Source of the DNA: Hyaloperonospora brassicae
Taxonomy: Eukaryota > Oomycota > Peronosporomycetes > Peronosporales > Peronosporaceae
Length of the DNA stretch: 64,000 nt
Direction of reading: 5' to 3'
Assembly (NCBI GenBank): GCA_947650285.1
Contig: CANTFL010000730.1
Location: 1 to 64,000 of the forward strand
A program made the position numbers and the translations under genes. This document shows, piece by piece, positions 36,298-47,777 of this stretch; the first letter of the stretch is position 1; the number at the start of each line of letters is the position of its first letter. The notes beneath the pieces were generated by a model. It was not told the origin of the DNA and made no database searches. It saw only the letters and a program-made list of their open reading frames with translations.

Positions 36298-37053
36298 ATG
36301 GACACCACGGCCACTTTTACGCAGAGCACTTACGATGCAATTTTGCATGCGTACAGTAAGCTCGTGCACGCGAACGACGTGCTACAGAAGCAAGCCGTTG
36401 CGCTGACGCACCTCAGTGCGGTGCAAGCAAACCTGGTACGGGCAGCAAATAAAGAGCGCGACGCAGCCATCGAGTCGCGGCTCAAGATGGAGATCGAAGT
36501 ACTGGCGCTCCGACAGCGCGCCGAAATGGCCGAAGCCACAAGTGCAAGACCGGAGCAGAAGCTTGAGGAGGCCGCTCAAGATCAGCTCAAAGTCCAGCGC
36601 GAGCCCGAGTTGCAGCTGGTGCTACAGGAGAAGGACTCTCAAGACAGCAGTGCGGAGGCGACGGGCGAGAACAAGACACGAATGCAGCCGAAGCAGCGTG
36701 AGAAGACAGTCGCAGCGCCCCCCAAGACAAGCACGGCACCTCGCAAGAAACCCACAACCGGCCAAGATGAACGCGCTCGTGTGCTTGCAAGTGTCAAAGA
36801 CGTTGCTATCAGGATGGGCGCTGGACCTACTGCGGGTTCTCGTGCGCGTGTTCGTCCAACGACTACTGCTCGAGCGCGTGTTGGTGCGACTGCGAGCACG
36901 GCGTCCACCCGCGCGCGTGTGGAAGCCACTGCTGCTTTCCGAGCGGCTCTTGCTTCGACTGCCGGACTTGGTGCTTCAAAGATGCTGTCAGCAAAAGAAC
37001 TGGCGCGCGTGGAGATTGGAGGAAGTCGCGCCGCGCTGGGCAGCGGGTGTTAA
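36298..37053 (+). CDS. Coiled-coil protein of unknown function
   Basis: An ATG at 36298 opens a 251-codon frame. Residues 15-110 are predicted by eye to be helical and coiled-coil (heptad-like Ala/Leu/Glu pattern, AIESRLKMEIEVLALRQRAE). Residues 120-160 are Lys/Thr/Pro-rich and disordered. Four RARV units (ERARV, SRARV, ARARV, TRARV; residues 159-208) lie in an Ala/Thr-rich region. The frame stops at 37053, but a different frame from about 37030 to 37307 reads on in a protein-like way (GAVKAWQQTLFENAFAICNF). A frameshift or a missed splice near 37030 is therefore likely, and the true end may be 37307. An oomycete-type initiator-like sequence, CATTTTGCATATCC, lies near 36189. I do not recognise the family. 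Confidence 0.55.
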   Translation: MDTTATFTQSTYDAILHAYSKLVHANDVLQKQAVALTHLSAVQANLVRAANKERDAAIESRLKMEIEVLALRQRAEMAEATSARPEQKLEEAAQDQLKVQREPELQLVLQEKDSQDSSAEATGENKTRMQPKQREKTVAAPPKTSTAPRKKPTTGQDERARVLASVKDVAIRMGAGPTAGSRARVRPTTTARARVGATASTASTRARVEATAAFRAALASTAGLGASKMLSAKELARVEIGGSRAALGSGC

Positions 37054-37307
37054 ACCACACACGTTGCCAGGAGAGGGCAACAAGCTTCCGGGATTGGCGC
37101 TCCAGAGACCCATTGCTCTCTGTTGCGTCTACCGGAGCTCATCGCTCACCGAAGGCTCCGGAACGTGGTGCGGTCAAGGCGTGGCAGCAGACTTTGTTCG
37201 AGAACGCGTTTGCGATCTGCAATTTTTCGGGGCTCATTACCCCCGTTGAAGATGCGGAACGTGGCGTGTTTTTGGACGAAGTTGAGCGTGGTGTGCATTC
37301 GCAGTGA

Positions 37308-38200
37308 CTGATGAAGACTCATCACTCTTCGTCGTCATTGCGATTGCTTCCTGCGCGTGCTGTTGATGCGCTTGGCGCCTACGTTCTAGAGCTTATAGGT
37401 GTCGATAACCCCATGAAAGACAAGCGAAAACGTAGTTTTTATTGAAGTGAGTAACAAAACAAGTGTATGATTACGATTGCGGTTGGCTTGTTAACGTTCG
37501 CCTACTCTTGAGCAAACGTAGCTCCTTCCGTGCTCGTCGATTGCCGTACAGTGTAGTAGCCCATGCTTGAACAAACAAGCAAGCAAAAAACAAATGAGCG
37601 CTGTGCTGCGGTATTCGTACTGCTTGCAAGACGTCATAGCAAGGCACGTGCTAGAAGATATGCTTTCTGACAGGTCATCGAAGTTCCAGTGTTCAACTGC
37701 AAGACCTGTTACAGGTACGTCGCGATCTCACCTGATTGGCTAATAAGCTGACAGGTAGGACGAAGATGTGACCAGTTAACATATGGTACGAGAAAAAAGG
37801 GTCGTCATGTCGGACTATCAGGAGGAGATGATGAGTGAGACAGCGATATCCGGACGACATTGTTTAAGACCAGCAGCACATGGTGATGGGTATGCTAAAC
37901 GTGTACCAGGTGTAACTTGACTTGATCAAGTGCAAAAGATATCGTCAACAACCGAGTGTAATTTACTCTCCGTATATATTACTTTCACTTCCTCCATACT
38001 CAGCACAAGTGCGGACATCAAACGTAACGATTCACTGCACGTCATACCGAAAACGGTCGATCAGAGGCGGCCAACGTCGCGTATTGTTGTTGAAGGTGAG
38101 GTATATTGAGGAACGTTATCGACCAACAATACCCTCCCAGAGAGATTAAACTATCTGGTGTTGCTATCTATGATGAGTGGAGTCGCTACCGCGTGAGGAG
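37308..38200. other. Gene-free stretch
   Basis: No open frame of note is present. The sequence separates the coiled-coil gene from the 3' end of the LINE relic. Confidence 0.4.
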
Positions 38201-38259
38201 CAGTTCTCCTGGCCACCATTAGCTGTGCTGGCAATGCCCTCTCGCGGGTAGTTTGCATG

Positions 38260-39066
38260 TTAGCGATTATTCGATCCGCGGTCGAGTTCGACTGATGTCT
38301 CGAGCCAGTGGTTGACGTCGTGCTGTATGTGATGCGTGATGTCCGTATAGATGTTCCTATCTGTCAGATCGTGAACTTGAAGAGTTGTCTTGGTATTCAT
38401 CGCAGGGTTCGCTGCGACTTCTGCCATCATATTATATTCCCGGATGTGGTGAGCCCAGCTGGCGACTGATACATCGTCAGCCAATGCTCGCGCTTGTCGG
38501 TACAGTGCGGCCAGGTGCGGCTTGCGAGGTGAGCGATACCCCCGGAATTGATTAATTACCATTACATTGTCCCCAATGACATGCAACGGTAGTAATTCGC
38601 TGTGTTTTGCCTGCCGTAGGCCTTGAATGAGACCATTATATCCAGCCGAATTGTTTGTAGTCGTCCCCACTCGAAGTGATATACTAGCCATCCAGACGAT
38701 TGTAGCGGCATGTGTCTGTGGGTGAACACAGACAATGACGGAGCCTGAGCCTCCTGGTCCGGGGTTTCCCCGTGAACCACCATTGAAGAATAGCAAATAC
38801 AGGTTCGTTGCAAAGGCTGGTTGAGCATTTAGCAGCAGTATTGGGGTCCCAGTGTGTTGTAAAAGGTCATCTGCCAAATCTGAGCGCATTCTCGCCAGCA
38901 CTTGTTCAGATGTACCACCGCCAGGTTGGTAGGTGGAGTTCCTGAAGCATGAGAGCGCTCTACGTAGCCTGGATTGGGCTACCGCATGATGGGTCTCCAC
39001 TGACAGTGTAGGATCCTCGATGCGTCTGAGCCGCTCCAACCATATTGTGTGAAAAGTAATCGACAC
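38260..39066 (-). pseudogene. LINE RNase H domain, catalytic residues lost
   Basis: The 268-codon frame contains LLFFNGGSRGNPGPGGSGSV, in which the usual catalytic Asp of the DGGSRGNPG motif is Asn. The second acidic position, normally Glu in NNxAEYxGL, is Gly (NNSAGYNGLIQGL). GDN keeps the third acidic residue. The late block reads HIREYNMMAEVAANPAM, where Asp is usual before AAN. The frame is open, but an active nuclease is very unlikely. Confidence 0.8.
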
Positions 39067-40738
39067 TACAAAGCGCCATAGTTCGGTTGAAGCTTCATAG
39101 CAGGCTTCTCGAGCGTCCAGCGTCCTGTCGCACGCATTTAATGAGGCTTGAGCGAAAACCCACGCACGTTCTGGAGTACGGTAAAGTTCTAGTAAAAAAT
39201 GTTTACCGGTAATTCAGCCTCAGGAAAACGACCAATTCGGTTCCAGACCTCGCAAACGCATCTCCAGCGTCTCTCGGCTACGGGGCATTCCCAGAAAATA
39301 TGAACAACCGGGGCGTCGTCTGGTGAAGAGCATTCGGGGGCTGGACACGACAGGTTGTTTGCAGATCGTTTCCAGAGTAAAAAACGGTTACACTTGAGTC
39401 GGTACAGCGTTTGCGAGACATACGGAGATGTGGCACGGATACGGCGTATATCGCGCCAAAGCACCAGTTCGAGACTGTGTGTTACAAGTGCGTAGTTACG
39501 GCTTTGAGATCGTTGATCACGCTTGATGATGCCTGCCGTGTGTCGCAACCTCGACGCAATTTTCTTAAGTGCCTGAGCACGGGGTTTCCAGCGCCATGTG
39601 CCTGTCCATATTTGCGTGATCCGTGTCATAGTCGGGTGGGCTGCACAGTGTACCTGCGCGAAAAGCGCGCGAGAAGCCACCTGGTCACAGTCCACCATGG
39701 TATTTACCGGTGTAATTGATTGAGGTTTGTTCTTAGTACAGACCGTAAGGTTCTTGCCACTGTCGTTCAAGACACATCTAGTATGGTGGGGTGGTCTCTC
39801 CATGTACGATGTAAGTGTACCCGTTGGAACCGAAAGAACTAGTAGCTCAGGAAAATTGTACAACAATGCGTGGCAGAATCCCGCGAATTGGCGAGTCTTA
39901 GCGGTATGAATCGTTGTAGTGATCTCCGTTCTTGGTGTGAAGCGCACTTTTCCCGGACATATCCATGTCCATGTAAGCGCATCTCCGAGTGTATATTTTC
40001 CTGTCGCAAAACTTGCACTCTTGAGGTCGTATTGCACTCCATCTCGGGACAATAGCCAAGAAAGATTTTTGAGCGATGCATGCTGTAACCATCGCAGGTC
40101 TTCTCGACCGAGGTGAGCCACTTCTGTCGCTCTATCTGTGAAAGTGTGAAGGTTCAAGACTTTCGTGGCATCCACTACAACGCTTCCATCGCTGTGAAAT
40201 GTGTCATGAAATTTGGGTAGAAAGCATTTTGCCCTCCCACTCACACGCTCAGCGATTCCGCCTCGAGCATGTTCAGCCACCGATACACCAACAACGGCCG
40301 CTCCAGTTTCCCACAATGTGGGCTTAATGCGGATTGATACTGTTCCAGACCAATTTGGGGTAATGTAAATGGATTGGGTCTTGCCTCCCCCCCATAAGGC
40401 CTCTTCAATAAGGCGATCAAGGTATCCGGATGAAGCTGCCCATTTCCCAACAGTTTTTGCAGCCATCGTGATCAGCTCAGTCGTAATACATGGTGCCGCA
40501 AGCCCCCCTGCGCGATCGGTAGTTCTGTTTGTTCAGCAGGGACTCATGGTCTGTTCCTTTTTCCGTCTTGGGTGCCCCAGATAAAATCTTTAATTAGCTT
40601 GAGCTGTCGGTATAGTGGAGACTTACAGCAATCCACGTCTTTCTTTATCAGGCCGAAACGATGAACATACCACTCGCCTTTCACTAGGTGTACCTCCATT
40701 GTCCGTACACATGGTGCTTGTAGAAATTCTAGATCCAT
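38260..40738 (-). mobile_element. 5'-truncated LINE (non-LTR) retrotransposon relic
   Basis: The minus strand runs from about 40.74 kb to 38.26 kb. A 425-codon frame (39189-40466) has the zf-RVT pattern near its end: YRLKCNRFLLWKRSANNLSC then CPAPECSS and HIFWECPVAERRW. It is followed, after one frame change near 39185, by a linker (RAWVFAQASLNACD) and an RNase H domain. The reverse transcriptase and endonuclease parts are absent, so the copy is truncated at its 5' end, as is usual for LINEs. It lies next to the EF-G and cellulose synthase remnants. Confidence 0.85.
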
Positions 40739-40869
40739 GACTCAGCTTCGTCTGTCATGTTGCTGAATATCGAGTCTCTTCTATCTTGTATCCTACAACA
40801 TTGTCTATCGCCAACCTTTGCAGAGTTCGTCTATGCACATGTCGTAGCGAGCAAAATCCAAGCACCCGG

Positions 40870-41190
40870 ACATCTGCTTCTTCTTGGCCGCTTGCGCCTT
40901 TTGTGCTCACTCATCAGCTTCTCCTGCATGTCACGCATGACAATGCCATGTGTCTTGTACTCCATCGTGAACTTGCCCTTGCCCTGAGTGGATGACCGCA
41001 AATCCGTCGAGAAACCAAACATGTTTTGCAGGGGTACGTCGCACTTAATGACCGTGTGCATGTCATCTGCATCGCTGCTGTTAATGAGACCGCGACGACG
41101 GTTCACCTCGGCAATGGCCGTACCTTGGAACTCGCTAATTACTTCCACCTCCACCGCAATGACGGGCTCGACCCCAGATAACCCACACCA
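40870..41190 (-). pseudogene. C-terminal fragment of mitochondrial elongation factor G
   Basis: The minus strand reads VEPVIAVEVEVISEFQGTAI then AEVNRRRGLI, CDVPLQNMFGFSTDLRSSTQ and GKGKFTMEYKTHG. This is the end of domain IV and domain V of EF-G, of the mitochondrial (GFM1-like) type. Only about 105 residues remain and the GTPase half is absent. It begins within a few bases of the stop of the cellulose synthase remnant. Confidence 0.8.
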
Positions 41191-41200
41191 CCGCTTCCCG

Positions 41201-43870
41201 TCACCTGCACTCGGCATGCATCGCATCCTGTGTCTCCTTCTGCTCCTCGTCATCCAAACACCATCCGCGTCTTCGCGACACAATCCGGTTCGTCCGGTTT
41301 GTCGCCGCCGCCGCCGGGTCATTCGTGCCTGCTACGATGCCTTGGGCCACCTGGAGCTTGCCCGCGTAGTAGACTTGCCATAGCCGCACGAAGACCACAC
41401 TGTCAACCACGAGCAAAAGAGCCAAACGCGTTCGCCGTAAAGGTGGCAGCAGTATGGTCCCAGCCGCTGTACTCGGGAATACCCATCTTGACCATGACGT
41501 ACAACTGGATCATGACGAAAAATCCAAACAATATGGCAGACACGTAGTTCCACAAATTCGTTACATTCTCGTGCTCTAGACACGAACGAGTGCCACGAGC
41601 TGACTGACCAGCAGCGAGAAGAAGAAAAGCACATTCGCGTTTTCGTCCACAACGTCTTCTGACCTGCACCCGTGTTTTCCCTTGACTTGTACTTCCCCGT
41701 CACGCGCGCCTGGACGGCCTCAAAACTGCCATTATCGAAATGAACGACAACGAAGACCATGCCTGCCTGCGCACGCTTCTTGCAGTTGTTGCCGACTGCG
41801 CGGTTGGCCAGCAGAATCAGCACCCAACGGCAGAACGCCACGGGCCAGAGAGTGTACACGGCAGGTGAAACACTCAACGGCAGAAAGGCACGGGCAAGAA
41901 AGAGTACAGGATATTCGTTACACGAACGTAGATCGGCGCGTCTCCCATGCAAGAATAGAAAATAGCGATCGCCACGTAGCACAGGGCAGGCACACCGTAC
42001 CATACGAGTGCATCACCAAATCGTGAAATTAAGCTTGCGCTGGGAACGTAACATGCGGCTTCGGGTCCGGGTACGGGCAGGCACACGCGGTGGACGCTAG
42101 TCCGAGTCGACTTCGCTCTCATTTTGCATCAGCAGAATCTGCACAGCTCCCTTTGTCCTACGCTTCTTCCAGTCGATAGCAGTAGCCATTGTCTCAGAAA
42201 ACAGCACCTTCGCACAATCAAAATACGGTCATTGGCATCTCCCTCGAAATCCGTGCTTAGGCACACCGGGTCCCAACCAGAAGTGTGGACCACATTACTC
42301 GTGAACGCATCATCAGTCTGAGTACCGCACCGTGATGACTGCCACCGATCGAGTCAAAGGCTCGGTGATAGAACACAGCATTTGACCAACAAAAGCTGCC
42401 GGGTCGAAACCATCACGACCAGCTGCACACAGCGTCGAAGACGATGGCGTTTTTGTGCCCGCACGGATCACCCATGATCGTCACACTGGGGCATGCTATC
42501 AAAGTACTGAATAGTCTGCACGAAAGCCACTTGGGTCCGCAAAATATCGTTTCTGTACTGGCGTCCTCCACCGTCGATGGCCTCGCCTTCCAAGAAGACC
42601 AACGACAGCACCGCAAGCAAAAACTTCGGACGCGGCTTCATGTCGTTGTCCAAACTTAGCACATACGTGCCGTCAGCACCTTTGTTGAGTAAACGATTGT
42701 TCATGTAGCCTGCCTTCGAGTGGTGCGTCTCGAGTTCATTCATTCATTCAAGTCACACGCGGATAGCCCCGATCACAGAATTCGAAGTCATCCGAAAGCG
42801 AGACGACAGCACAACCACGACATTGCACACTCTTGCCACCCTCTTTGCGAAGTCCACAGACAGAGCTGTGCTGCCGACGCCTCGTCTTCAAGCTTTGGTC
42901 GTCTTGATCAGGCCCACCACACGCTCGTGCACGAGTCACGCAAGATTGCCGCGCAAGTCACCACATATCTCAATCACATTGCTGTTCAGCGTCACCTTCA
43001 AGTGGTCGATCGCGTCCCACGCAGACCCAGTGTTGCCGTCATTCAGCACAAACACGTGGACGAGCTCGGGTGCATACTGCAGCGAAAGACAGATCTTCAC
43101 TGTCTGCATCAAACCCGCGACCGGTTCCACGTAGTGATACAAAAAGATGCCGACCGTCGGCCGCTGTTCCTTGAGAATAGGCGGCTTGAAGTCGTTCGTG
43201 CACCGCGCACCACTACGAGTCGGACGCCACATACTGAAGTCGGACAGCAGTCCCAAAAACAAAGTGAGACACTCGCTGAATACCATCACGGTGTACATGA
43301 CCCACGACATAAACGGCACGTTCCGGATACAGTATCCATAGCCCGAGTCTGCGTCAAAATTACCCTTCGAGCTGAAACGCCCGTCCGTCTCACTAGCTGA
43401 CAACGTTCGCGTCGCACGGTAGCGTCGGCCGCGCCTGGTCACAAAAGTACTGCTGCAGGTACATCGTCGTCAAGTAGTGCAGCCAAACAACACCCGTAGC
43501 CGCCGTGCCAAAGTACAACGCGCAAAACAGCTCACTGCCCAACTTCTTGTACTTGCACACGTCTGGAGTCTCAACAGGCTCCGCCGCTCGGTTCGCAATC
43601 GAGTACGTCGACGTGACGACCGAGCGAAATGACGGCTCGTGGTAGTTGCGGACCCCTGCAATCGAGTCGCAGTATTCCCCATCTTGCCGTCCAGGTCGTG
43701 CCCGCCAGAGTCCATCAAGCGGCCACGGCGTCCACTGCCCTTCACGCTAGCACCGCCTTCTTCGCGTGCTTCGGGTCCACAAACGTCGTTGTGTTGAGGC
43801 ACGTGCGACGTACCACTTGCTGCCACTACTCCGACGATTGGCTATTGCTGTGCATCGCACCTGAGAGTAT
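41201..43870 (-). pseudogene. Cellulose synthase (CesA, GT2) pseudogene
   Basis: Minus-strand blocks in order are: YCDSIAGVRNYHEPSFRSVV (about 43650), ELFCALYFGTAATGVVWLHY (about 43500), PTVGIFLYHYVEPVAGLMQT and LSLQYAPELVHVFVLNDG (about 43100), GTYVLSLDNDMKPRPKFLLA with a DxD motif (about 42640), MGDPCGHKNAIVFDAV (about 42460), a TDD block with AFTSNVVHTSGWDPV, DWKKRRTKGAVQILLM (about 42160), and the C-terminal VVFVRLWQVYYAGKL (41380). The family's QxxRW motif, expected as QKKRW, reads WKKRR, so a key binding motif is destroyed. Stops and frame changes occur throughout. Oomycetes build cellulosic walls at the plasma membrane with several CesA paralogues; this is a dead copy. Confidence 0.85.
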
Positions 43871-44800
43871 CTTCTCCTGCGACATGCGCACGTCTGTGTT
43901 AGCACACGCGTCGCACGCGCTCCGTGAGCGTCTAATCCGACAGCGTCGCGCCCGTCGGCACCTCCAGCAGCTGCTCTTCCAGCGGTCCGAGTTGCGCGTG
44001 GGACAGTGGCCGACAGCACCAGAGGCCCGCGCATCGAGAGCCAGTGGAGGCCGCTACTGCCAACGACGGCGGCGGCCCACACGTCACACACGAACGTCTG
44101 CGCGCCCGCGTCCATCCCCCGAAGCGCCGCCGGGCCGTCGTGAGGGATCCACTGGTAGGCCGCGTCCGACCGAACAGCGCTCGAGGCCGTGCGCCGCGCA
44201 ACGCCGTCGGCCGCCAATGAGCCGCCGCAAGTGGCCGAGAGGACGACGCACTGCATGCGGTGAACGGCTCTCGAGCAGACGGCAGTGGGGCGGGAGAGAC
44301 CCCACGAGTAGCGCACGCAGAGCGCCCGCGCCGCCGTCTGCTGCGAAGGCGACCGACCGCTCGTTCGCGTCGGTCGGCCGCGTGAAAACGCGCGCGAACG
44401 AGTGCAGCGACACATCCCGTCTTGTGATTCGACGAAAAGAAGCACACAAACGCACCAATCACAACGCTTCGAAACAAAAGCGCGCTCTTCGTACCACTGT
44501 CCGCCGTCTTTGTTCATGTGGCTGTGTCGACTTTGCAAACATAAAACGAGTCGATCGTCTGCGATGCTCCTGAACAAACACTTGTGCGACTTCAAAGCTT
44601 TGGTCGATCGTTCCCAGTCAACGATCAAAGGGCTCAAACTGCACGTCGGTCCGTTAAGACACTGCGTCCTGTTCGGCTCTTTACTATCCGCAGGTGGCGC
44701 TCCGCCGCGTTCGCTTCAGCATTCCTTGACCTTTTCTCGTTCGGGTTCGTCTGCTTAAACACGGCCTCGGAGTTGTTGGAGCTGCTGCAATGCTGCGTAC
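43871..44800. other. GC-rich stretch with long overlapping frames
   Basis: Four frames are open for 120-310 codons over the same bases, a consequence of high GC content and few stop trinucleotides. None shows recognisable conserved residues. Part may be the remnant of the N-terminal region of the cellulose synthase copy. Confidence 0.4.
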
Positions 44801-44804
44801 GCTG

Positions 44805-46249
44805 CTAGACAATAACGCAACTGTTCTTGTCGCTCCACAACAAGTCGACTCGAGCATCAATGCTCGTTCGTAGATCGCTGGACGGATGCTCGAAAGATGA
44901 AACGTCACACTCGAGCGCGAACAGCTTCGCAGCGGTCGGTTGAAGAACAACTTGCAGCATGCAAAACAGGTCATCAACGGCGTCACACGCGACTTCTATG
45001 CACACGCCGCTATGGACACTGCTTTGTGCCTCGCACGTATCTCCATGCATCAAATGCAGCTCAAACATCGCCACTGTCCTTTCAAACAGCCCTCAGCCAC
45101 AGCAAACTCGTGTGGCAATCGCAGCCTGAACAATTGGCCAGCACGTATCACGTGGTCGTCCTCCTGTATGCTATCCAACGTCTGTTGTTTCTCCATGAGG
45201 ATCGATGCTCTCGATCGTGTCACTGCCTTCATCCTAGTCACCTTCGTCGTCGTCGTCTACGTCTCCATATTCGTCGACGTTTGATCTTCCCGCAATCGCT
45301 GGCCACTTGTTTGTAGCACTGTCTGCGCCACCTCGTCGAACTTGCACTCGAAAGCGTCTGGTCGCATCCGAGCTGCCTCATTCGTCCTGCACCTTGCACC
45401 AACTTGTCCTTCGTGAGTTTGTGTGCAAGTGTCATACCAGCAGATGCATCTTGTAGTGGCTTCATGTCTGACCCTCGCGAGCGCGCTTCGTCAAAACTGG
45501 CATACGTCTCCTTCTTCAGCATCGGAGGCTTTTCCCTAAGCAACATTATCCTCCGAGCCTCCTCTACCATCATCCAGCAGCTGCACTCTATTCGGCCATC
45601 AAAGTACGTCGCGCCAGCAACTACAAAGCCAGGCTGCTTGAGAACACAATCCCTGCGCTTTGTCATACCCGCTAGAAGCGCACCTGTGTCGATCAGACGC
45701 TGTGCGTTCTTGTCCATGGCGAACAACACCATCTTCTGCCATGCTGTTGGTCCGCGGATCGGACCGGGAACAATCACCTCCTAGCAGTGCGTCACTTGCA
45801 GGATCTAGTCAACCGCTTTTCCGTTTGTGCTTCGTGGTGACGGCTCCTTCGGCTCTTGTTGCGCCACTGACAGCGGAAGCAAACGATGATTGTCGTTCGT
45901 GCCTGAGAATCCGATCGTATTGCCTCCTCCAGCAAGATTCCACGCTGTCCGGGGACAATTGTTGCGGGTACTGCTGTGTATAGGTTGGAAACACGCAGGT
46001 GTTCGGGTAAACGTTTATTGATTCCATGCAGTAGTGGTAGACTCGACACAACGTCTCGAACTGTCGACTGTCGGTAAGACGGATGTGCCGCACATTGCAC
46101 AGAGTCATTCGGTCATTGCCATTCAAGAATTGCTCGACACTAGCAAAAAAAGAGCCATCGATCGTACTGATGTTCCTGCCCCGAGATGTCCAAGCTGATG
46201 AGCACATGGAGAGATTGTAGATGTTGCACAACGCGTTGAACACAGGCAC
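44805..46249 (-). pseudogene. DUF3638/DUF3645-type giant protein fragment, copy 2
   Basis: The minus strand holds a longer, better preserved piece than copy 1. Blocks are NVYPNTCVFPTYTQQYPQQL, then in another frame a NTIGFSGTNDNHRLLPLS block (about 45890), where FSGTND is a hallmark of the family; WQKMVLFAMDKNAQRLIDTG then ALLAGM (about 45730); YFDGR and IMLLREKP; YASFDEARSRGSDMK; and LTKDKLVQGAGRMRQLG (about 45400). The last two equal the TxGxDxK and GRMRxxG blocks. At least two stops and several frame changes break it. The function of the family is not established. The region 44.99-45.8 kb is about 90 percent identical to 1.33-2.10 kb in inverted orientation. Confidence 0.7.
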
Positions 46250-46901
46250 TTACGTCACTTGACTGTACTGCGTCGCTCGCACATTGTACAAAGTCAGCTG
46301 GAAGTATCACACGTTATGCTTCCTACAACACATGCGACACAGAGTGTCACGTAACTTTGTTTGGAATACAATGCTCGACTCGAGTCTAGAAACGCTAACG
46401 GGAATGCTTCACTGCAGATGCGGGATCTCCGACTACAACTTCTGCGTCTACGGTCGTCTATCAGCACCTTGTGGTATGTAAATGACAGCGTGAGAACGTA
46501 CATTGGAATCGACCACTAGCAGCCAGACTCGACTACTGCAGTCATCACGCCGTCTTCTTGATCAAGTGTTTGCTGACTCGCGCCACAGTGTGCGTTGACT
46601 GTCCTGCTATTAATGATCACTTTTATCGAGACGCGAGTGCTAGCCAACGTTAGCGACTCGTATAGTTCGCGATTGTTCACTTCATAATCCACATTGGACT
46701 GGCATTACCAGACTTCCGCGGCAAGCATGTTGGTCGGCGCTCTATTTGCCGACGGCCCATGAGATCGCCTGCTGCGAGTCGCAGACGTACTGTTTGGTGG
46801 CAGAACAGACGCTACGATCGTCTCTGTCGATTGGACTTTGTTGCTCGATAAAATAGCTCGAATGCTTCGCGCGCGATGGAAACTACGCCAACCAGTCAAT
46901 G
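46250..46901. other. Boundary stretch without a gene
   Basis: No coding region is recognised. It separates the pseudogene-rich part from the compact gene block. Confidence 0.4.
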
Positions 46902-47777
46902 CTAGACGCTGCTTGCAGATGGTTTCTTGACGACATAGAGCGTGAAAGGGTCAGCAGCAGAGCAATATGCGAATCTCCGTGGGCTGTCCTCTTGTCCGTC
47001 TGACTTCCCTGGTACCATCAGCATAGATGGAGTCGTGAGGTCACAAAACTGGCGATGCAAGTCTCTCGAGCCTTCTAGCAATGGCACCACGTGGTTGCGA
47101 AACTCTTCAAACCCAGCACTCTATCACCCCACAGCGAAGCACACGCAACACACGCGACCACTTGCGTCGTCGGTCAGCACTCGCCATCCCTTCATCACAA
47201 CAACACCAACAAGAGCAACTACTTTCCAAAAACGTCATGGTAAAAGTTCCGACTCCAACAAGGCCGCCACCCGGCACGCAATTCACGTGACCCTGCCAGC
47301 TCTTTGCACCTATGCCATTTCCACATTACGCGTGAGTCGTCTTCCAGCTCGATATTACCGCAAACTGTCGTACATTGGCTGTACCAAAGAAGCTCGTGTC
47401 AAAGCGCCAGTCGCGGATCCCGTACAACGGCAAAGAAAAGGACTGGCACGCGCTGGTCTCCCGTGCTCGGTCCGACACAAACACGAGGCGGTACTGTGAG
47501 ACGTCGCAGCGTCCCCGACCGCCGTAAAAGCAGCCGCCCTGTCCTGGATAGCCACTGCACGGAGCAAACAAACAACAACGAGCGCTCAGGACCACGACGT
47601 TGCGAGCGCGTGGATGTGCACGACACGGAAGGGAAGAAACAGCGCCACGTACGTGCCGCTCTCGACGGTGAGCGTCACGTGGTGAATCTGAAAGAAGAAG
47701 AGCTCGTGGGGCGACACCCGCGACGGCAGTCGAGCGCCATTGTCGGCGGCGTCTTGGAGCTCGACGTTCGAGCTCAT
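46902..47777 (-). CDS. GRAM-domain protein, WBP2-like
   Basis: Four exons are proposed on the minus strand. Exon 1 (47777-47653) starts MSSNVELQDAADNG and ends LTVESG; the intron has GTACGT and GCAG ends. Exon 2 (47554-47374) contains YRLVFVSDRARETSACQSFS then LPLYGIRDWRFDTSFFG. Exon 3 (47301-47223) has HVNCVPGGGLVGVGTFTMTF. Exon 4 (end 46902) has EEFRNHVVPLL and ends SASSV. The pattern YRVIFxS...QSFxxPxYxxxD and PGGGxxG matches the GRAM domain of WW-domain-binding protein 2. The animal protein is a transcription coactivator; GRAM domains bind lipids or proteins. The phase of the last intron does not fit cleanly: GAAA before GTAGTT is phase 1 but the obvious TAG acceptor is not, so that junction is unresolved or carries an indel. 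Confidence 0.7.

Noticed and set aside
43629..44637. Two frames of about 300 codons on opposite strands
   Set aside because: They overlap each other and the CesA remnant in a GC-rich stretch with few stops; no conserved residues.
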